This document shows positions 48,859 through 54,274 of a DNA stretch of 54,274 nucleotides, one piece after another. Numbering within the stretch: the first letter of the stretch is position 1; the number at the start of each line of letters is the position of its first letter. The position numbers and the translations under genes are program-made. This DNA comes from Acrocarpospora catenulata. GTDB taxonomy: Bacteria; Actinomycetota; Actinomycetes; Streptosporangiales; Streptosporangiaceae. The notes below the pieces were generated by a model. That model saw only the letters and a program-made list of their open reading frames with translations, searched no databases and was not told the DNA's origin. Where the stretch lies: the NCBI RefSeq assembly GCF_018476525.1, contig NZ_JAHCST010000062.1, positions 1-54,274 of the forward strand. Reading direction: 5' to 3'.

Positions 48859-49389
48859 ATGCAGAAAACGGCCATCAACCGCGTAAAGCTCGTCTTCACC
48901 CTGCTCGACGCCGACGGCACCGGATATCTCGAAGCCGAGGACTTCGACCTGATGGCGACCCGAGTGGTCGCGGCCTCCCCCGATTCCGGCGAAGCGGCCA
49001 AGGCCGCCATGATCTCCGCATTCCGCCGCTACTGGACAACCCTGGCAGCCGAACTGGACACCAACCGCGACAACCGCATCAGCTTCGAGGAGTACTCGGC
49101 CTGCGTGCTCTCCCCGGAGCGTTTCGACGAGGCACTCACCGACTTCGCCGAGGCACTGGGCGCGCTGGGCGACCCGGACGGCGACGGGCTCATCAAGCGG
49201 CACGACTTCATGGCGCTCATGATGGCCATCGGTTTCCAACCCGCCAACATCGACGCGCTCTTCGACGCGTTCGGGCCGTCGGACGACGACCAGATCGCGG
49301 TCCCGGTCTGGGTCGCGGGCATCAAGGACTACTACAGCCCGGAGAAAACCGGAATCCCCGGCGACCACCTGATCGGGACCACGGCCTGA
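48859..49389 (+). CDS. EF-hand calcium-binding protein (calerythrin-like)
   Basis: This 176-residue cytosolic protein has three good EF-hand loops: DADGTGYLEAED (near residue 17), DTNRDNRISFEE (near 66) and DPDGDGLIKRHD (near 112). A fourth degenerate loop, GPSDDDQIAV (near 146), lacks the usual ligands. The pattern matches actinomycete calerythrin-type calcium sensors or buffers. It begins an operon with metabolic enzymes, an unusual partnership. ATG 48859 was chosen; ATG 48778 has no support. Confidence 0.9.
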   Translation: MQKTAINRVKLVFTLLDADGTGYLEAEDFDLMATRVVAASPDSGEAAKAAMISAFRRYWTTLAAELDTNRDNRISFEEYSACVLSPERFDEALTDFAEALGALGDPDGDGLIKRHDFMALMMAIGFQPANIDALFDAFGPSDDDQIAVPVWVAGIKDYYSPEKTGIPGDHLIGTTA

Positions 49390-49415
49390 CACGTCACTCC
49401 GCAGAAGGAGCACAG

Positions 49416-50486
49416 GTGGAAGCAGCCATCGGACTTGCCGTCGGCAGGGGAACGGGTCCCGAACTCGCGACCGTCTTCGAGCGGGTGCTGGCCAGAATCG
49501 CCGACGAGTATTCGGCCGAGATCGGCATCACGCGATCGGAGCGGGTCTACCACTCCTACTCGTCGCTGAAGGCCGAGGCCGGCATCGAGCGGATCCGCGA
49601 ACTCACCCAGGAGGACGCCGACCACTACGCGCACTTCTGCCGCACCCGGTCCGCTCTCGGCATCCCGGCCATCTTCCGTACCGCCATCAACGCCCAGTCG
49701 CTCTACCTGGTACGGCAGCGCCTCCAGGCGGTGAAGGCCGACGCCATCACCACCCCGGACGCGTCACTGCTGCTGGTCCGGGATGAGGCCCAGGGTTTCT
49801 ACACCGGGGAGAACACCCACGCTCCGGGCGCGCTCATCCGCACCATGACGTTCAGCAGGGAACTCACCGAGAAGGTGATCGCCTTTGCCGTACGGCGCGC
49901 CCGGCAGGAGTGGCCGGACGGCGGGCCCGACGAGATCGTCATGGCGTACAAGTTCCACCTGCTCGACGGGGCCCTCGACGAGTGGGTGGCCGAGAGCGCC
50001 GCCCGGCACGGCGCCGAGATCCGCCTGTTCCAGCCGGACACGGTGAACCGCAACCTGATCGAGCGAGGCCCGCGCCCCCGCACGCTGATCATCGCGGGCA
50101 ACGAATGGGCCGACATCATGCACGTGGTCCTGCTGGACCGCTTCGGCTCCGAGCGGCAGGAGAACCGCTGCACCGAGAACGTCTACCTCCACCGCGACGT
50201 GGCAGGGCTGGTCGAATACCAGACGGTGCACGGCTCCGCCGACGACCTCGCGGGCACGGACGCGGTCAACCCGGTGGCGACGGTGCGGGCCGCGGCAATG
50301 ATCGCGGAGAGGCACGCGGGCTGCGCCGGGGCGGTCCGGATGGTGGAGCGTGGCCTCGAATCACTGCTCCGCCGGGGCATCGGCACCCCGGACGTCGGCG
50401 GGCGGCACTCGACCACCGCCGTGGTGGACGCGCTGCTCGACGCGCTGGAGCCCGACTGGCAGCCGGCCCTGACGGCGGAGGTGTGA
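49416..50486 (+). CDS. Isocitrate/isopropylmalate dehydrogenase-like protein
   Basis: The 356-residue protein has the beta-decarboxylating dehydrogenase fold: AIGLAVGRGTGPELATVFERV (start), YKFHLLDGALDEWVAESAARHG (catalytic-Lys region), NEWADIMHVVLLDRFG (metal Asp region) and VHGSADDLAGTDAVNPVATVRAAAMIAERHAG. The usual R-x-ENTEG block is altered to VRDEAQGFYTGENTH, so the substrate is unlikely to be plain isocitrate or isopropylmalate. The GTG start has AGAAGGAG about 5 bases upstream. The stop overlaps the hydrolase start (GTGA). Confidence 0.85.
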   Translation: MEAAIGLAVGRGTGPELATVFERVLARIADEYSAEIGITRSERVYHSYSSLKAEAGIERIRELTQEDADHYAHFCRTRSALGIPAIFRTAINAQSLYLVRQRLQAVKADAITTPDASLLLVRDEAQGFYTGENTHAPGALIRTMTFSRELTEKVIAFAVRRARQEWPDGGPDEIVMAYKFHLLDGALDEWVAESAARHGAEIRLFQPDTVNRNLIERGPRPRTLIIAGNEWADIMHVVLLDRFGSERQENRCTENVYLHRDVAGLVEYQTVHGSADDLAGTDAVNPVATVRAAAMIAERHAGCAGAVRMVERGLESLLRRGIGTPDVGGRHSTTAVVDALLDALEPDWQPALTAEV

Positions 50487-51208
50487 CCGGCGCGGAGGCC
50501 GCGGCGCTGGTCGTCGTGGACCTGCAGAACGACTTCTGCGCCGGGCCGACCGCCCTCGCCCGGTACTCCGGCGACCCCGCGACGCTGGAGGCCGTCACGA
50601 CGAACACCGCACGCGCCGTCGACCAGGCCCGGGCCCTCGGTACGGAGGTGGTCTTCGTCCGCTTCGTCGGTGACCCCGAATACCAAGGGCCGAGCTGGCG
50701 GCGCCGGGACCACGAGCAGGGCAAACGGCCCAAATGCCGGGAAGGCTCGTGGGGCGCGGAGTTCCACAAGGTGTCACCCCTGCCGGAGGAGTACGTCTTC
50801 ACCAAACGGGCGTGCTTCGACGCGTTCCTCAGCGCCGGCTTCGAGCAGCACCTCGCCCACGGCGGCGTCGGACGGCTCGTGCTGGCGGGCCTGTACGCCG
50901 ACGTCTGCGTGGACTCCACCGCCAGGACCGCGTTCCAGAAGGGCTTCCACATCACGGTGCTGGCCGACTGCACCACCGGCCTGCACCTGCGGAGCGCCGA
51001 CATCCTCCGCTTCATGGCCGTCGTCTACGGCGCCTGCATCACCACCCACGACCGCCCGGACACCTGGGCACCGCCCGCGGGAGAGGAGAGCGCATGCCAG
51101 GTCCCGGACACACCGGCATCGACAGCATCGACAGCATCGACAGCATCGACAGGGGAGAGCGTCCGCCAGGAGCGCCACGCACCGGCATCGAACGCGGCGT
51201 CGGCCTGA
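50483..51208 (+). CDS. Isochorismatase-like cysteine hydrolase
   Basis: This 241-residue hydrolase has catalytic Asp in ALVVVDLQNDFCAGPTAL (near residue 14), Lys in YVFTKRACFDAFLSAGFE and Cys in LVLAGLYADVCVDSTARTAFQKGF. The core ends near residue 200; the last 40 residues (STASTASTAST...) come from reading through a 9-base repeat inside the overlapping methyltransferase gene and are probably not essential. The GTG overlaps the previous stop. It could act on an isochorismate-like enol ether or an amide. Confidence 0.87.
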   Translation: MTGAEAAALVVVDLQNDFCAGPTALARYSGDPATLEAVTTNTARAVDQARALGTEVVFVRFVGDPEYQGPSWRRRDHEQGKRPKCREGSWGAEFHKVSPLPEEYVFTKRACFDAFLSAGFEQHLAHGGVGRLVLAGLYADVCVDSTARTAFQKGFHITVLADCTTGLHLRSADILRFMAVVYGACITTHDRPDTWAPPAGEESACQVPDTPASTASTASTASTGESVRQERHAPASNAASA

Positions 51209-52077
51209 CCGCGCTCATGGTCGCCGCCGCGCGGGCCATCGAGACACATCGCCCCGACGCCCTGGCCGGCGACCCCTATGCCGAGCACTTCGTGCGCGCC
51301 GCCGACACGTCCGCGGCCTGGCCGGTCCACCCCGCCCAGGTCCCGGACGGGGACGCGAACCCGCTGTGGGGCAGGCTGGGGCGGTACTTCGGCCTGCGTA
51401 CCCGGGTCCTCGACGACTTCCTCATCCGCTCGGCCCACGCGGGCGTCCGGCAGGTCGTCCTACTCGGCGCGGGCCTCGACACCCGGGCCTTCCGGCTGGA
51501 CTGGCCGCCGGATCAGATCATCTACGAGGTCGACCGCGACAGCGTCCTGGCCTTCAAACACGACGTACTCGACGGCCTCGCCGCCGTCCCGCCGACCGCG
51601 CGCCACCCGATCGCGGCCGATCTACGCGACGACTGGGCCCGGTCGCTGCTGGGCACGGGCTTCGACCCGACCACACCGACCGCCTGGCTGGCCGAGGGCC
51701 TGCTCCTCTACCTTCCCTCGGCCGCCGAGCGACTCCTCATCGACACCGTGGACCGCCTGAGCGCCCACGGCAGCACCATGGCCTTCGAGGTCAAGCTGGG
51801 CACCGAGGCGCCCGAGGTCCGCGCCAGCCCCGTCTACACCGCGACCAGACAACAGATCGGCGTCGACCTACTCGCCCTGTTCGACGGCGAGCCACGCCCC
51901 GACTCGCCCGCCGCCCTACGAGAACGAGCCTGGTCCACCGAGACCTACACCCCCTACGATTTCACCCGCCACCACGGCCGCGGCCCCCTCCCCGAGCCCA
52001 ACGACGCCCTGGCAACCAACTGCTGGACCTTCGCCAAGAAGCTCCACCCCCAAGGGACGACTCCCGGCGAGACGTGA
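51094..52077 (+). CDS. Class I SAM methyltransferase (PPM1/leucine carboxyl methyltransferase family)
   Basis: The 327-residue protein has the typical opening GVGLTALMVAAARAIETHRPDALAGDPYAEHFV, SAM motif QVVLLGAGLDTRAFRLDWPPDQIIYEVDRDSVLAFK and post-motif TAWLAEGLLLYLPSAAERLL. Such enzymes in actinomycetes methylate carboxyl or hydroxyl groups of metabolites. ATG 51094 has GAGAGGAGAG just upstream; the first 20 residues include an IDSIDSIDSID repeat. It overlaps the hydrolase gene by 115 bases and ends the operon. Confidence 0.88.
   Translation: MPGPGHTGIDSIDSIDSIDRGERPPGAPRTGIERGVGLTALMVAAARAIETHRPDALAGDPYAEHFVRAADTSAAWPVHPAQVPDGDANPLWGRLGRYFGLRTRVLDDFLIRSAHAGVRQVVLLGAGLDTRAFRLDWPPDQIIYEVDRDSVLAFKHDVLDGLAAVPPTARHPIAADLRDDWARSLLGTGFDPTTPTAWLAEGLLLYLPSAAERLLIDTVDRLSAHGSTMAFEVKLGTEAPEVRASPVYTATRQQIGVDLLALFDGEPRPDSPAALRERAWSTETYTPYDFTRHHGRGPLPEPNDALATNCWTFAKKLHPQGTTPGET
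51116..51151 (+). repeat. 9-bp tandem repeat (GCATCGACA) x4 in two overlapping genes
   Basis: Four exact copies are translated as IDS repeats at the methyltransferase N-terminus and as STA repeats in the hydrolase tail. The copy number could change without a frameshift in either gene. Confidence 0.9.
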
Positions 52078-52284
52078 TCGGGCTACTCGCCCATCGAGAT
52101 GCAGCCCCGGCCGCCTTCCTGATCGGCCGGCGGAGCGGCGATGTCCGCCGGGGGACCCCTCCAACTCGTCGCCCGCGTCCGGGGTGCCCGAGAACGGGGT
52201 CACCGGCGGTGACGGGCGTACCTGATCGGTGGAAGCCTTGTGGTGAAAGATTCACCGACTATCCCTTCCGGGATGCGGGAAGCC

Positions 52285-52293
52285 GAAAGTTTC
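52285..52293. promoter_or_regulatory. GAAAGTTTC palindrome, xylanase operator candidate
   Basis: It resembles the GAAA-N-TTTC palindromes known before actinomycete xylanase genes. It lies 266 bases before the start codon. Confidence 0.4.
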
Positions 52294-52348
52294 AGATCGA
52301 TTTATCTGCTGAAATAGGGACTGCAAGGTCAGCTTAGTTGGTGTAATG

Positions 52349-52363
52349 CCGAAACAATTTCGG
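52349..52363. promoter_or_regulatory. CCGAAA-N3-TTTCGG inverted repeat
   Basis: This perfect 6-bp-arm repeat sits in the AT-rich part of the xylanase leader. It is a candidate repressor or activator site. Confidence 0.5.
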
Positions 52364-52537
52364 TCGGTATTGACACATTTCGGGAGGGTTTCCAGACTGT
52401 GTCCTCGAGGCGGCCTTCCTGCCCGGTCGGTGGGCGCGGCAGGGCTCGCCACCTCCGACGCCTTGGTGGTCTGCGTCCCGGCTGATGGGGTGCGGCGTCG
52501 ATTGCGCGGGGTGTGTCTCCGCGTTCGTTTCCCGTGA

Positions 52538-54274
<1,737 letters not shown>

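Overview
The window is high-GC DNA with many GTG/TTG starts, 4-bp stop/start overlaps, a large LuxR-type ATPase (LAL) regulator, an XRE/DUF5753 plus DUF574 methyltransferase pair and a hopanoid operon. Together these indicate a filamentous actinomycete; the family Streptosporangiaceae is only a guess. No tRNA, rRNA, CRISPR, transposase or phage gene was seen.

Layout. 0-6 kb: a pyridoxamine-oxidase-like flavin protein, two CBS-BON proteins and a GNAT/CoA-ligase fusion that lacks part of its ATP-grasp region, then a GAF-like LuxR regulator. 6-12 kb: a LAL regulator, a DMT transporter, an MGDG-synthase-like glycosyltransferase, an array of 18-bp tandem repeats, and a polysaccharide deacetylase that starts at the end of that array. 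12-19.6 kb: a tightly coupled hopanoid operon, hpnC-hpnD-hpnE-polyprenyl synthase-shc-hpnG-hpnH. It would take prenyl diphosphates to squalene, hopene and adenosyl/ribosyl hopane. 19.7-26.9 kb: an SDR, a GlxA-type AraC regulator coupled to an isochorismatase-like hydrolase, a multicopper oxidase, an ECF sigma factor with a membrane-anchored partner, and an integral membrane glycosyltransferase.

27-33.8 kb is a polysaccharide-use region in decay. A LacI regulator, a beta-mannosidase and a GH10-like xylanase lie in a row, and each keeps its two ends but has lost its middle. All three carry a GGTTCAGT box upstream. Next to them an ABC sugar importer and its divergent LacI regulator look intact, with several palindromic operator candidates between them.

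33.8-46.1 kb is a coherent catabolic block. A B12-dependent diol/glycerol dehydratase (small, large, medium subunits) is followed by both reactivase subunits and a GlcG/PduO-C-like protein. The flanking genes encode a glycerol facilitator, a GAF regulator, an NAD aldehyde dehydrogenase with its DUF779 partner, and an acyl-CoA ligase. No microcompartment shell gene is present, so a cytosolic route diol -> aldehyde -> acid -> acyl-CoA is suggested. A shared direct repeat, GTTGCAG-N4-GTTGCA, sits in both promoter regions.

46-54.3 kb: the XRE/DUF574 pair, a cupin, and an unusual four-gene operon (EF-hand protein, isocitrate/isopropylmalate-dehydrogenase-like protein, isochorismatase-like hydrolase, PPM1-type methyltransferase) of unknown product. 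The window ends inside an intact secreted GH10 xylanase with two FnIII modules and the start of a CBM2.
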